Assembly: GCF_023145695.1 (NCBI RefSeq)
Contig: NZ_JAJHVV010000005.1
Coordinates: 307,315 to 371,314, forward strand
Direction: 5' to 3'
Source of the DNA: Vibrio amylolyticus
GTDB taxonomy: Bacteria; Pseudomonadota; Gammaproteobacteria; Enterobacterales; Vibrionaceae
DNA length: 64,000 bases
Shown: one piece after another, positions 36,811-46,811 of the stretch
Numbering within the stretch: the stretch's first letter is position 1
Layout of the letters: every line of letters begins with the position of its first letter
The notes under the pieces: model-generated
What the model was told of the DNA's origin: nothing
Seen by the model: the letters and a program-made list of their open reading frames with translations, nothing else
Databases searched by the model: none
Made by a program: the position numbers and the translations under genes

Positions 36811-37806
36811 TTACATTGGTTCCCAATGACTAAGTGGTGTTAATCCCCAGCGTTCCATTTCGATTGGGCTGTATATTGCTCTACCTTTTTTACCGATCTG
36901 GATGGGTATCGAATCCGCCTGTTCACCATTTAAGATACGCATAATCAATACTCCGGCTTGTTCACCTTGAAGCTGGCCAAAAAGAACGACCCCACCCGCT
37001 GCTTTTCCTTTTCCAATCGAAAAATCCCAAAAGCCAAACAAAGGGACAGTGCTGTTCTTGTTCGTCCAACTCAAGATCGTATCGGCACTAACACTCTGTT
37101 TTTTTTCGTTGATCAGCGTATGATATAAGCCGATAACAATTGCACTTACCCCGTCTTCCTTCGCGCCCAAAACACTTTCATGCCACTCCATCTCGGTACT
37201 AATCGCTTGCAGCTCTATATCTATCTTCAAGCTTCGGCTTATCGCTGCTGTCTGCTTTTCCATATAATCAATCGCTAATTTCGACGTTACGCCAGAGTCA
37301 AACATGACCCTTACCTTTTTGTCTTGACCCTGTATCAATTCACCAATATCACCCATGGTCTTCACAAATAAGGGCTGCTCTAATACACCAGTAACTGACG
37401 CTTTCCCTTGATACTCTTGCAGTAAATGACGAGGATTTGAGTTAATACCTAAAAAAACAATCGAGATTGGCTCATTAAACAGCTTGGGATACATGAAATT
37501 AAACGCGTTATCATCACCGAGAACGACCACACTGGGTTTAAGATCTTGATACGCTTGAAGCGCGTTCCTAGCGCTCTCCTCATATCGCTCAGCGGAGATT
37601 CTTTTCGTATTCATCTGGAAGGTGTGTAGCTCTCCCGCTGAGCCAAGTGTTTTTTCAAGACCCTTTATATAGCTTTCATCCCACTCAAATTCGCTATGAT
37701 AACTTTCAATCAATAGCACGGTATTGGGCAGAGCGAGAAAACTTACGGCACACAAGCTAAGAATGCAGATAAAGAGTAACCTCTGTTTGACTACTAATGA
37801 TTTCAC
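36811..37806 (-). CDS. Periplasmic ABC-type substrate-binding-like sensor protein
   Basis: 331-aa periplasmic protein: signal peptide (residues 1-~27, LLFICILSLCAVSFLALP) then a two-lobe type I binding fold (LIESYHSEFEWDESYIKGLE, VVVLGDDNAFNFMYPKLF, VTGVLEQPLF, GGVVLFGQLQGEQAG). It resembles the uncharacterised ABC substrate-binding family PF04392. No transporter genes are nearby. A GTG at 37806 with GGAGAAG upstream beats a TTG at 37839. Divergent from a histidine kinase gene (124 bp), so it probably acts as that kinase's ligand sensor. Confidence 0.8.
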   Translation of the reverse strand: MKSLVVKQRLLFICILSLCAVSFLALPNTVLLIESYHSEFEWDESYIKGLEKTLGSAGELHTFQMNTKRISAERYEESARNALQAYQDLKPSVVVLGDDNAFNFMYPKLFNEPISIVFLGINSNPRHLLQEYQGKASVTGVLEQPLFVKTMGDIGELIQGQDKKVRVMFDSGVTSKLAIDYMEKQTAAISRSLKIDIELQAISTEMEWHESVLGAKEDGVSAIVIGLYHTLINEKKQSVSADTILSWTNKNSTVPLFGFWDFSIGKGKAAGGVVLFGQLQGEQAGVLIMRILNGEQADSIPIQIGKKGRAIYSPIEMERWGLTPLSHWEPM

Positions 37807-37930
37807 TTCATCTTCTCCAAACAATATCAATCTCGACAAGCCCTACTATTAGTTTAGTTGAGGAATTCAAAAACACTGAATCACCGCAAGCATCTATACT
37901 ATAAATAATGAAATACTAGTTGGACCTGAC

Positions 37931-39865
37931 ATGAGCAAAGACCAACAATTTAAAAACGGTATAGATAACCCATTCTATAGCCGGATTGGCCGCCGTATCA
38001 TCCTCATCATGATAATTTTAAGTGGTTTTATAACGTTGCTGACAACATTGATGCAGTTATATTGGGACTACAATAAAGAATTCAATGATGTTGAACAGCG
38101 CCACAATGAAATACAAACCATTCATGCCCCTCTACTCGCTTCCTCACTTTGGAGCTTCGACCTCGTTGTATTACAAGAACGTCTAGATGGGTTAATTAAC
38201 TTACCAAAGATAGACTATTTACGAGTAGATTCAGGTAATTACTCCTTTAATGCAGGCAGCAAAGTAATCAATCAATCAATCACCGTTGAGTACCCTCTTG
38301 AACATGTAACTCAAGATCGCACCGATGCTGAAATCATTGGCCATATCTACATTGAGTCTGACGCTCAGAATATTTATAACTCATTGATAAAACAGTTTTT
38401 CATAACACTCACCTTAAATGCGATGAAAACAACACTGGTGTGTTACATCATCCTAATGATTTTTCACGAAAGTATTAATCGTCGAGTTTTCCTTATCGCA
38501 AAATACCTTAGGGCATATAACCCACGACACCCTGGTAAAACTTTATCCCTTTTTTATAAGAAGTGGATCATGGAAAAAGACGACGAACTGAACTGGCTAG
38601 CCGATGAGGCAAATAAGATCACCAGTGACGTAACCAAACTCTATAAGAATATAAAATTTGAGAAAGAGCGACTCACTGATTTTACTCACGTATCATCGGA
38701 TTGGTTATGGGAAACCAATGAAAACGGCTTACTCACCTACTGCTCAGAGTCTATGGTGGAAGCGTTAAGCCTGAACCTGCTTAGTAAGCCCATGTTACTT
38801 GAGCTTCCGCAATTTCATAACCTGACTAACTTAAGCCAAGCAATCCATTCCACTAATGACTTTTCAATGTGCGAAGAGACTATTCTAATCAACGACATCA
38901 CGTACCACATGTTATTTCAAGCCATAGCCAAATATAAAGAAGGTAAATTCATAGGGTTTCGTGGTACTAGTATTAATATTACCGAACTAAAAACAACGCA
39001 ACTTGAACTTGAGAAACTCAACATAAGCCTAGAGCATACTGTCGCCGAAAGAACCCTCGATTTAAAACAAAGTGTAGAAGAGCTTAAAGCAACACAGGAA
39101 CAGCTAATAGAATCAGAGAAATTGGCTGCCTTAGGCGGTCTCGTTGCCGGAGTCGCCCATGAAGTGAATACCCCTTTAGGTATTTCTGTGACTGCAGCGT
39201 CGGTAATTCGTGATGTAACGAGTGAATTAAACACCGCCTTTTCTAATCAAACTCTAACTAGCACTCAATTTAGTGACCTGATTGGGCAAATCGAAGAGGG
39301 AAATGGCATGTTAGAAAACAACCTTGAACGAGCAGCAAAACTTATTCGAGACTTTAAACAAACTGCGGTCGATCAGGTGTCAGAGATGCGCTCTCAGTTT
39401 AGAGTTAAACAGGTCCTTGATTCACTAATTACTAGCCTTCACTCTGAAACTCGAAAGGCTCATGTTACCCCAGAGCTTACCGGTGATGAGCTTCTTACTA
39501 TGAATAGTTTACCCGGTGTATTGACCCAAATCGTATCCAATTTGGTAATGAACAGCATTATTCACGCGTTTGACAAACAAACTCGTCCTGAAATAAAAAT
39601 AAACTTCTTTGAAAGTGGACCTAATATTATTTTAGTGTATCAAGACAATGGCAGTGGAGTGGACAGATCATTACATCAAAAAATATTTGAACCCTTTTTT
39701 ACTAGTCGAAGAGGGAAAGGTGGAAGTGGGCTTGGTCTCAACCTAGTTTTTAACTTAGTTAAACAGAAGCTAGATGGGGATTTACAGTTTGACTCCCAAC
39801 CGGAACAAGGCGTTACGTTCACTATCACTATGCCTAAATTATTGCCTTCTAGTATCGATGATTAG
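37931..39865 (+). CDS. Membrane sensor histidine kinase
   Basis: 644-aa kinase. TM1 about residues 22-45, periplasmic domain to ~150, TM2 about 155-178, a PAS-like domain (about 255-355), coiled coil (about 358-400), a HisKA-type H-box with phospho-acceptor His410 in AGVAHEVNTPLG, and a HATPase domain with DNGSGV and GKGGSGLGLN. No receiver domain. It is convergent with a DUF3369/HD-GYP regulator gene (18 bp between stops) and divergent from a binding-protein gene; I infer a three-part signalling pathway. Confidence 0.92.
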   Translation: MSKDQQFKNGIDNPFYSRIGRRIILIMIILSGFITLLTTLMQLYWDYNKEFNDVEQRHNEIQTIHAPLLASSLWSFDLVVLQERLDGLINLPKIDYLRVDSGNYSFNAGSKVINQSITVEYPLEHVTQDRTDAEIIGHIYIESDAQNIYNSLIKQFFITLTLNAMKTTLVCYIILMIFHESINRRVFLIAKYLRAYNPRHPGKTLSLFYKKWIMEKDDELNWLADEANKITSDVTKLYKNIKFEKERLTDFTHVSSDWLWETNENGLLTYCSESMVEALSLNLLSKPMLLELPQFHNLTNLSQAIHSTNDFSMCEETILINDITYHMLFQAIAKYKEGKFIGFRGTSINITELKTTQLELEKLNISLEHTVAERTLDLKQSVEELKATQEQLIESEKLAALGGLVAGVAHEVNTPLGISVTAASVIRDVTSELNTAFSNQTLTSTQFSDLIGQIEEGNGMLENNLERAAKLIRDFKQTAVDQVSEMRSQFRVKQVLDSLITSLHSETRKAHVTPELTGDELLTMNSLPGVLTQIVSNLVMNSIIHAFDKQTRPEIKINFFESGPNIILVYQDNGSGVDRSLHQKIFEPFFTSRRGKGGSGLGLNLVFNLVKQKLDGDLQFDSQPEQGVTFTITMPKLLPSSIDD

Positions 39866-39883
39866 GAAAATCTGTAATACGGA

Positions 39884-41428
39884 CTAATCTGGCAGTTCAT
39901 TTCTTATCTGAATAAAGTCATTCCAATTATCGAGCATCAAATCAACAAGCTTTGGCTCAAAATGCTTACCTTTCTGCAAAATAAGCTCTTGTTTAATATC
40001 CTCATCAGGCCAAGGTTCTTTATAGGAACGCCTAGCACCAAGAGCGTCGAACACATCAGCTAATGCTACGATTCTCCCAGAAACTGGAATATCTAGGCCA
40101 GAAAGGTTGGCTGGATACCCAGTCCCATCCCACTTTTCATGGTGTGCACAGGCTATCTCTTTACCAGTAAGAATAAGTTTTCGCTTTGATGAGCTGAGTA
40201 TCTCAACACCAAACTCAACATGCTTTTTCATGATAACCCACTCTTCCGCATCTAGCTTACCCGGTTTATGTAAAATTCGGTCTGGAATAGCTACCTTTCC
40301 TATATCATGGAGAGGCGAAGCGTCTTTAATGAGCGTGACTTGTCTCTTTGGTAAGCCATAAAGTTCAGCGAGCCTTCCACTAATTAACGAAACACGCTGA
40401 ACATGCGCTCCTGTCTCTTTACTTCTGGCTTCAACTGCGTTGGCTAAATTGTGAACAAGCTCCTTCGAGGTTTCACGTAAATCAATGAGTAAATTGAGGT
40501 TTTCAAACGAAAGGCTAATGTTCCTCATATAGATTTCAAGAAGCTTTTCATCAAGTGTATCAAGCGTACGGTTCAAATTTACATATAGAAGGCTGTCCGC
40601 ACCCTCATCGGTGTAAGTATACAGTACAAAAGCATCATCAAATCTCGCAGTCTCTTTTGTTCGCAATACTTGATGACAGCGTTCAGATACAATTTTAGGG
40701 AGCTTATCTAAGACACACTCGTAATAAAAATTAACGTAACCTCCTGTCGCAGCGAGAGTTAATGCACGTGATGCTTCCGCTTCCGGGCCTGGTTGAACAA
40801 CGCAATAAAAAGCAGACTCTTCCAATTTTAAAAGAGACGTTAACTGACTCAATACTGAAGAGGCATACTCCTGAAGACTACAAGTATTCTGGACTTTTGC
40901 TGACGCTTTTATAACTCTGCTCAACCCCTTTTTTTGATCCTCAATTAAACATAAATCACGATAGGAACGAAGCATTGAATAAAGTAATGTTTTAAGTTTC
41001 TGGGTTGTTAATTCCGTTTTCTCTTTATAGTCGTCTATTTCATACTCTTGGATAACAGTATCTTCTGGGGCTTGTCCCGCTTGCCCCGTTCTTAACACCA
41101 AGCGAATTAAATGATTATTCTCTACCTCTCGAATATGCTTGATTAGCTCTAACCCCGCGTGCTCTGTTTCCATCACAACGTCAACAAGGGCAAGAGCAAT
41201 GTCTTGTTCTTCAACCAATAATTTCTTGGCTTCTTCCGCTGACATTGCCGACAATATCTCTAAGGGGCGATTTTGAAATTTGAAACTCCCTAATGCAAGG
41301 CGTGTGATTTGATGCATCTGCTTGTCATCATCGACAAGCAGCAGACGCCATGGCTTAACAGAGTGCACCACCACATTCGTATCATCGGTACTGCACGTCT
41401 CATCACGTCGATCAGCAAATAGTTGCAT
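39884..41428 (-). CDS. Response regulator with DUF3369 and HD-GYP phosphodiesterase domains
   Basis: 514-aa regulator. Receiver domain about residues 28-155 with phospho-acceptor Asp83 (LALVDVVMETE), DUF3369 sensory domain about 165-325, then HD-GYP domain with His374-Asp375 (HDIGK), HHEKWDGTGYP and ALADVFDALG. All catalytic residues are present, so it should hydrolyse cyclic di-GMP. GAGG five bases before ATG 41428. Likely partner of the adjacent kinase. Confidence 0.94.
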   Translation of the reverse strand: MQLFADRRDETCSTDDTNVVVHSVKPWRLLLVDDDKQMHQITRLALGSFKFQNRPLEILSAMSAEEAKKLLVEEQDIALALVDVVMETEHAGLELIKHIREVENNHLIRLVLRTGQAGQAPEDTVIQEYEIDDYKEKTELTTQKLKTLLYSMLRSYRDLCLIEDQKKGLSRVIKASAKVQNTCSLQEYASSVLSQLTSLLKLEESAFYCVVQPGPEAEASRALTLAATGGYVNFYYECVLDKLPKIVSERCHQVLRTKETARFDDAFVLYTYTDEGADSLLYVNLNRTLDTLDEKLLEIYMRNISLSFENLNLLIDLRETSKELVHNLANAVEARSKETGAHVQRVSLISGRLAELYGLPKRQVTLIKDASPLHDIGKVAIPDRILHKPGKLDAEEWVIMKKHVEFGVEILSSSKRKLILTGKEIACAHHEKWDGTGYPANLSGLDIPVSGRIVALADVFDALGARRSYKEPWPDEDIKQELILQKGKHFEPKLVDLMLDNWNDFIQIRNELPD

Positions 41429-41610
41429 TACAGCCTCAAAAGTTCATTACGTTACTTCTTAAGTTTTAGCACAGTTTTGCATATTTGCACGAAAACCAAA
41501 GTCTCTAGAGTATTGATTTACGGAAGCTTACTTCACTTAAAACAATTGGTTGGATGGAAAACATTTTGCCATGCAGCCATTTAACAAATCGATAGACGAA
41601 TACCCACTAC

Positions 41611-43929
41611 TTAAGATTTATATTTAAATTGAGAAATCTCAGCACTAAGTTCCGTAGATTGGTTTGATAACCCTTGGAGTACTTCATCCACATCGTTTAC
41701 TTCTGACGACACGGCGGAAGACGCATCTGCGATAGACGTTATACTGCCGCTGATCTCATCCGTCACTGCTCTTTGTTCCTCAGTTGCAGCCGCTATTTGA
41801 ACGTTCATATCATTGATTTCACTTAACATCGAAACCAGTTGCGTGAGCATTTCCGTATTCTTGCCACACGTATCTACACCTCGAATCACTGTCGTATTAG
41901 CACTCTCTATCCCACTCGCTACGCTGTTGGTCTCTTTTTGTAGTGCCTCAATCTTATCCCGGATCTCTTCCGTTGAAGACTGAGTGCGTCCTGCTAGTGA
42001 ACGCACTTCATCAGCAACGACCGCGAATCCTCGTCCTTGCTCTCCTGCTCTTGCTGCTTCTATAGCCGCATTAAGTGCCAATAAGTTGGTCTGTTCGGCA
42101 ATTCCTTGAATCACGTCCAATACTTCGGCAATTGAATTCGTTTCGGTATGCAATCGTGTAATCGCCTCTACCGCGGTATTCATTTCGTCACTTAATTGGC
42201 TAATCTCCGAGCCGAGTGAATTACCGACACTCACACCTTGCGTTCCCGTATCGTTCGCATCCTTAACAAAGTCTGCAGCTCGACTCGCAAACTGAGCCAC
42301 TTCACTAATGGATGCACTCATTTCATTCACAGCGGTCGCAACAGATTCCGTTCTATGGTTTTGCTCCTGAACGGCATCACGTGTGCTGTTCATATTACTC
42401 GACATGGTTTGGGTATTATTGTTTAGCGTCTCTGTGGCATGAGCAAACTGTTGAATCATATTTTGTAAGTGTACGAATAGCGCATTTAATGAGACCGCTA
42501 AATCCGTCATCTCATCCTTACCTTGCTCTTTCAATCGTGCTGTTAAATCATTATTTTTACTAATTAATTGGATCTGATGAGACGCTACGCGGATTGGTTT
42601 AGAAATACCAGAACCAACGAGATAAGAGAGTACAATTGAAATGGCAACGATAATGACAATTGCGATAAGAACAGTCATTACCATTGAATTGACTAATGTC
42701 GTGACGTCTTCGAGTGCTTCCGACTCATCAATTTCGGTGAGTATGCCCCACTGCATTCCAGCAGCATTAATAGGCGCATAGGCAGAGAATACTTTCACTC
42801 CTCGATAATCAGGTAGCACATCTATCCCGCTCTGACCTTGCAGTGCAAGTCTTGCAGTCTCAGTACTAACGCTTTGGCGACCTATTGCAGAGTTTTTACT
42901 TCTAATTTGTTCAATGGTGTTTTGCGGCACACCTGAATTGCTAAGTGCCGAGAAATAGTCACTTGGTGCTTCTATCAAGAAACGGGACTGACTGCGTAAT
43001 AAACTATCTTGGCCAATCAAGTAGGTTTCCCCACTTAATCCCAAACCTGCATGACTCCAGTTACCGTCAAAGGTCATAATGGAATTGATCACATCAACCG
43101 GCATTTGGAAAATAAGGACACCCACTTTTTGGTCATCAACAAAAACAGGTGTTGCTATGAATGATGCCGCGGCTTCATATGAGGGATAGTACGGTGCAAA
43201 ATCTTCAAGATGGTATTGATTTACGGCTTTATTTTTTGCTTCCCTAAACACACTAGCTATACCCGTATTTTTGTAAGGTCCGGTCGTTAAATTCGTAGCA
43301 AAATCTAGCTCTTTAAATACTGAATAAACAATATTTCCGTCTAGATCGACTAAAAATATATCGTAGTAACCGAACGCTTCTAAGAAATGTTTGATGGCAG
43401 GATGAAAACGCTTATGAGCTTTATCGTAGCTTGTGCCTAATGAGTCGGCTTTCATTTGATGCTTATTACCTAACCCATTCGGGTTTACCGCTATATAACG
43501 GGACTGAAGAGCAACGCCAATATCGTTTATCTGGCCTAACCGTTGTAACTCATTACCAGACGCTCCGTTATTGGACTCTCGATACGTCGCACCAAATTCA
43601 TTGGTGTAATAATTTCTTAGCTTGCTCTTATCGCTCTCTGATACATCGGATATAGGGTAAGAATTAAAAGCATCACTAAAAGCAACCATCGCATCCTTTG
43701 TGGAGACGTCATCCGACAATGTCTCCAATTGGAAATGTATTTGATCAAAGTAGCGTTCTATTTCGGATTTTTTTATCTCGCGAACCGAGATAAGTTGACT
43801 AGATGCCCGGTCAATGAGCGCTTGCTCGGACATAATGGATGCTCTCCACCCAACAAAGCCACCAGTGGCAACGACTCCTAAAGTACACAATAGCGTGCAC
43901 GCAATAATTATTTTTGTAGCGATCTTCAT
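41611..43929 (-). CDS. Methyl-accepting chemotaxis protein with large periplasmic sensor
   Basis: 772-aa chemoreceptor. TM1 about residues 5-28, a long periplasmic domain (about 30-415, dCache-like, with LVDLDGNIVYSVFKELDFATNL and GETYLIGQDSLLRS), TM2 about 418-440, HAMP to ~495, then the signalling hairpin with EQTNLLALNAAIEAARAGEQGRGFAVVADEVR. It acts through CheA/CheW. ATG 43929 follows GAGG with 7-base spacing. Ligand unknown. Its position beside the c-di-GMP module may reflect shared sensing of motility cues. Confidence 0.94.
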   Translation of the reverse strand: MKIATKIIIACTLLCTLGVVATGGFVGWRASIMSEQALIDRASSQLISVREIKKSEIERYFDQIHFQLETLSDDVSTKDAMVAFSDAFNSYPISDVSESDKSKLRNYYTNEFGATYRESNNGASGNELQRLGQINDIGVALQSRYIAVNPNGLGNKHQMKADSLGTSYDKAHKRFHPAIKHFLEAFGYYDIFLVDLDGNIVYSVFKELDFATNLTTGPYKNTGIASVFREAKNKAVNQYHLEDFAPYYPSYEAAASFIATPVFVDDQKVGVLIFQMPVDVINSIMTFDGNWSHAGLGLSGETYLIGQDSLLRSQSRFLIEAPSDYFSALSNSGVPQNTIEQIRSKNSAIGRQSVSTETARLALQGQSGIDVLPDYRGVKVFSAYAPINAAGMQWGILTEIDESEALEDVTTLVNSMVMTVLIAIVIIVAISIVLSYLVGSGISKPIRVASHQIQLISKNNDLTARLKEQGKDEMTDLAVSLNALFVHLQNMIQQFAHATETLNNNTQTMSSNMNSTRDAVQEQNHRTESVATAVNEMSASISEVAQFASRAADFVKDANDTGTQGVSVGNSLGSEISQLSDEMNTAVEAITRLHTETNSIAEVLDVIQGIAEQTNLLALNAAIEAARAGEQGRGFAVVADEVRSLAGRTQSSTEEIRDKIEALQKETNSVASGIESANTTVIRGVDTCGKNTEMLTQLVSMLSEINDMNVQIAAATEEQRAVTDEISGSITSIADASSAVSSEVNDVDEVLQGLSNQSTELSAEISQFKYKS

Positions 43930-44176
43930 AATCAAACCTCACAGCTCCTAGCTGAAATACTCCCTCTCAATCGTGCTAACGTCGCAGCACAATAAATTAG
44001 CCAACTGGTTTGTATGAAATTTGTTTTATTGTTTGTAGTGAGTTTAGATGCAAATATGCAATATATCGACGTGATTTCGAGCTTTTTAAAAGCAGCTTAA
44101 GAAAAGTCCTAAATTTCCGATGGTTAATGATAGTTTAAATATTCTAGGATCTTCATCCTGTGACATTAGTTGATAA

Positions 44177-45022
44177 CTAGCCACTTCTTACGTTTGTTCT
44201 AAACATTCTCGGTGTCATGTTACTCCAACGCCTAAACCGAGTGCTAAAATTAGCGGCATTTGGGTACCCTACAATCTCACCAATATGCTGAATCGACCAA
44301 TCCGTTGAGACCAACAGCCTGGCTGCATATTCCATTCTCATGCGAGTAACGTGTACCTTAGGGCTATGCTTATAGATTTGCTGACAGAGGCGATGAAAAT
44401 GAGGTTCTGAACATGGAAATTGCGAAGCTAACTGGGTCACTGTCCAATCTTTATGAAGTTGTCTTTGAACGAGGTCAAAGACTCGGGTCATCCTTATTTT
44501 ACTTCGAGATTGCTCATTATTTATCGGGGCATTGATCAATAACTCTATCTGCTCAACGGCTCTTTTCCCTATCGCTCCACCTAGGTCAATAGGCAGAGAG
44601 ATTGAGCGAAGCATTGAGAGGATTGCAGCATATATCACCTCTGAGATTGGTGTTAATGAGTATTGAACCCCACCACCAATAACGTCCGACCAATCCGCTT
44701 TTGGATCAAGAAAAACCCAGGCGATTTGCCACTCCTCTTCTTCCATTCCAAACCCAACTTCAATAAACGCAGGAGTCGTAATCACTGAGCTTGGCTCTAA
44801 CTGGTAACGTTGATGCTGTACTTTTAGCCAACCTTTCCCTTTAATCGTGTAGAGCAGCATATGTTTTTGCTGGTTCTTTCGGTATATAGAGAAGAAATCA
44901 CGACAAGTGGCAATTCCGCACTGAATAATTCCCATCTCTTCTAACATTAATACGTTAGTCTGGTCTATAAACTCATGATGCGTTTTATCTGAAATTTGTA
45001 GCGTTTCTTGTCGTTCGATCAT
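44177..45022 (-). CDS. AraC-family transcriptional regulator
   Basis: 281 aa. N-terminal cupin-like sensing domain (about 20-160) and a C-terminal double-HTH AraC domain (about 185-280: WTVTQLASQFPCSEPHFHRLCQ; IGEIVGYPNAANFSTRFRRW). Divergent from a MATE exporter gene 134 bp away, which is its probable target. Inducer unknown. Confidence 0.92.
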   Translation of the reverse strand: MIERQETLQISDKTHHEFIDQTNVLMLEEMGIIQCGIATCRDFFSIYRKNQQKHMLLYTIKGKGWLKVQHQRYQLEPSSVITTPAFIEVGFGMEEEEWQIAWVFLDPKADWSDVIGGGVQYSLTPISEVIYAAILSMLRSISLPIDLGGAIGKRAVEQIELLINAPINNEQSRSKIRMTRVFDLVQRQLHKDWTVTQLASQFPCSEPHFHRLCQQIYKHSPKVHVTRMRMEYAARLLVSTDWSIQHIGEIVGYPNAANFSTRFRRWSNMTPRMFRTNVRSG

Positions 45023-45156
45023 GAAGAGTCCCTACACCCACTTATAAACCACCAAAGTCAGCATGATAGTTTTGCAATATTATTTGATAAGTTCTAACAA
45101 TACATAACTGTGAATGATTACTAAACTAGTACGCATCTACTTTAAGGAATATTGTG

Positions 45157-46542
45157 ATGCTATCCACCTATCAATCACTCGACAAACAATTCTGGCGAAA
45201 GCTCATAGACATAGGTCTTCCTGTTTCCCTGCAAGGTCTTCTGTTTTCGCTACTTGGCGTCGTCGATATTTTTATGGTCAGTCAGTTAGGTGAGGCAGCG
45301 ACAGCAGCCGTTGGCGTCGGTAATCGAATTTTCTTTTTCAATATGATTGTTATTGTCGGTACCAGTGGCGCTGTGAGCGTGCTAGCCTCGCAATACTTTG
45401 GTGCGAATGACCTAAGTGGTGTTAGGCGTACATTAGCGCAAACTTGGCTTGTTGCCATCATTATAACCATTCCGTTTGTGATTCTTTATACATTAGCGCC
45501 TAAATCAGTTATCTCGATCATAGCGTCAGAACCTGAATACGTAGGGCTTGCAACTGACTATCTACTCGTTACTGGCGTTAGCTTGTTACTCACTGCGGTC
45601 GTTGTACCCATGGAAAGCGCCCTCCGTGCTGTAGGACAAGCCAAAATGCCGACGAATGTCAGTATTGTCGCCATTATCATCAACGCAGTGCTTAATGCTT
45701 TACTGATTTTCGGTCTATTTGGGTTTCCAGAACTGGGTGTACTGGGGGCTGCAATCGGTACGACGGTATCTAGGCTCATACAAACCTTGATGTTGTTTTA
45801 CATGGTTAAGAAGCATTATTCGTACTTATTGCCTCAAAAGCTCAATTGGATTGAAGCAAAAGGTTCTCAACATAAACAACGCTTTTTTAAAGTCGCAACA
45901 CCGATGATTATTCATGATGCAGCATGGGCGGGTGGTTTATTGGTATATAACGTCATCGTTGGACAATTAGGCATCAGTGAGCTTGCTATCATCTCTCTAC
46001 TTGCGCCTATTGAAAGCGTTCTTATCTCAGCTTTTCTCGGCTTCTCTGTCGCGGCTTCCATCATTCTAGGGAACGAAATAGGTGCGAAAAATTACCAGAG
46101 GGTTTCTGACACCTCATGGTGGTATGTGATTACGAGCTGCTCATTGGCACTTCTTCTTGCCCTGCTTTGCTTGGCTGCTGAGCCATTGATCAAACAGTTA
46201 CTCATTAATAGCCCGCTCAGTAATCCTGACATGGCCACTAAGGTATGTTTAGTGATGGCATTTGGCATGGTACTAAGAGTCTTTAACATGGTAGGGATTG
46301 GTGGTGTCCTAAAAAGCGGTGGCGACATAAAATACAGCATTTTCATCGACCTATTTGGGCAATGGGCGATTGGTATTCCCCTAGCCTACTTTACGGGTAT
46401 CGTACTTGGTTGGCCTCTACACATGGTTATGATGATTATCCTATTGGAAGAAGTCGTAAAGATTTGTTTAACATCCCAACGCATCCAATCGAAAAAATGG
46501 ATTAATAATTTGATTGAAACACCTAACCCTCAACCTTCATAA
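45157..46542 (+). CDS. MATE-family multidrug/Na+ or H+ antiporter
   Basis: 461-aa inner-membrane protein with 12 predicted helices. N-terminal ALQ-type tract IGLPVSLQGLLFSLLGVVDIFMVSQLG and GLFGFPELGVLGAAIGTTVSR are MATE-typical. AAGGA upstream allows ATG 45157 or GTG 45154; I use the ATG. Likely regulated by the divergent AraC protein. Substrate not deducible. Confidence 0.92.
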   Translation: MLSTYQSLDKQFWRKLIDIGLPVSLQGLLFSLLGVVDIFMVSQLGEAATAAVGVGNRIFFFNMIVIVGTSGAVSVLASQYFGANDLSGVRRTLAQTWLVAIIITIPFVILYTLAPKSVISIIASEPEYVGLATDYLLVTGVSLLLTAVVVPMESALRAVGQAKMPTNVSIVAIIINAVLNALLIFGLFGFPELGVLGAAIGTTVSRLIQTLMLFYMVKKHYSYLLPQKLNWIEAKGSQHKQRFFKVATPMIIHDAAWAGGLLVYNVIVGQLGISELAIISLLAPIESVLISAFLGFSVAASIILGNEIGAKNYQRVSDTSWWYVITSCSLALLLALLCLAAEPLIKQLLINSPLSNPDMATKVCLVMAFGMVLRVFNMVGIGGVLKSGGDIKYSIFIDLFGQWAIGIPLAYFTGIVLGWPLHMVMMIILLEEVVKICLTSQRIQSKKWINNLIETPNPQPS

Positions 46543-46599
46543 AGGCTTCCGTTACATACCAAACAATTTAGAAGCTTAGGCAATAAAGAACTCACACCT

Positions 46600-46655
46600 A
46601 AAAGGCCTTTAGCAAAAACGCGAAACATAGCGCTTTTGTTATCGGCCTTTTCTTT
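46600..46655 (+). terminator. Terminator hairpin after the MATE gene
   Basis: AAAAGGCC / GGCCTTTT outer stem with an inner imperfect stem (AAAACGC / GCGCTTTT), ending in TTTTCTTTT. About 60 bp after the stop codon. Confidence 0.7.
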
Positions 46656-46811
46656 TACCACTTTGGTTTCTCATAGTCCCAAATTTAAGCTCTTTGCTTA
46701 TCAAAAGTGAGTGTAGACATTCGGTAATGTTGTCACTCATTACTCGTTTCGTCTCTGACGTTTTTCGTAGTAAACACTTTTCGTTATAAACATTGATGCT
46801 AAAGGCTGATT

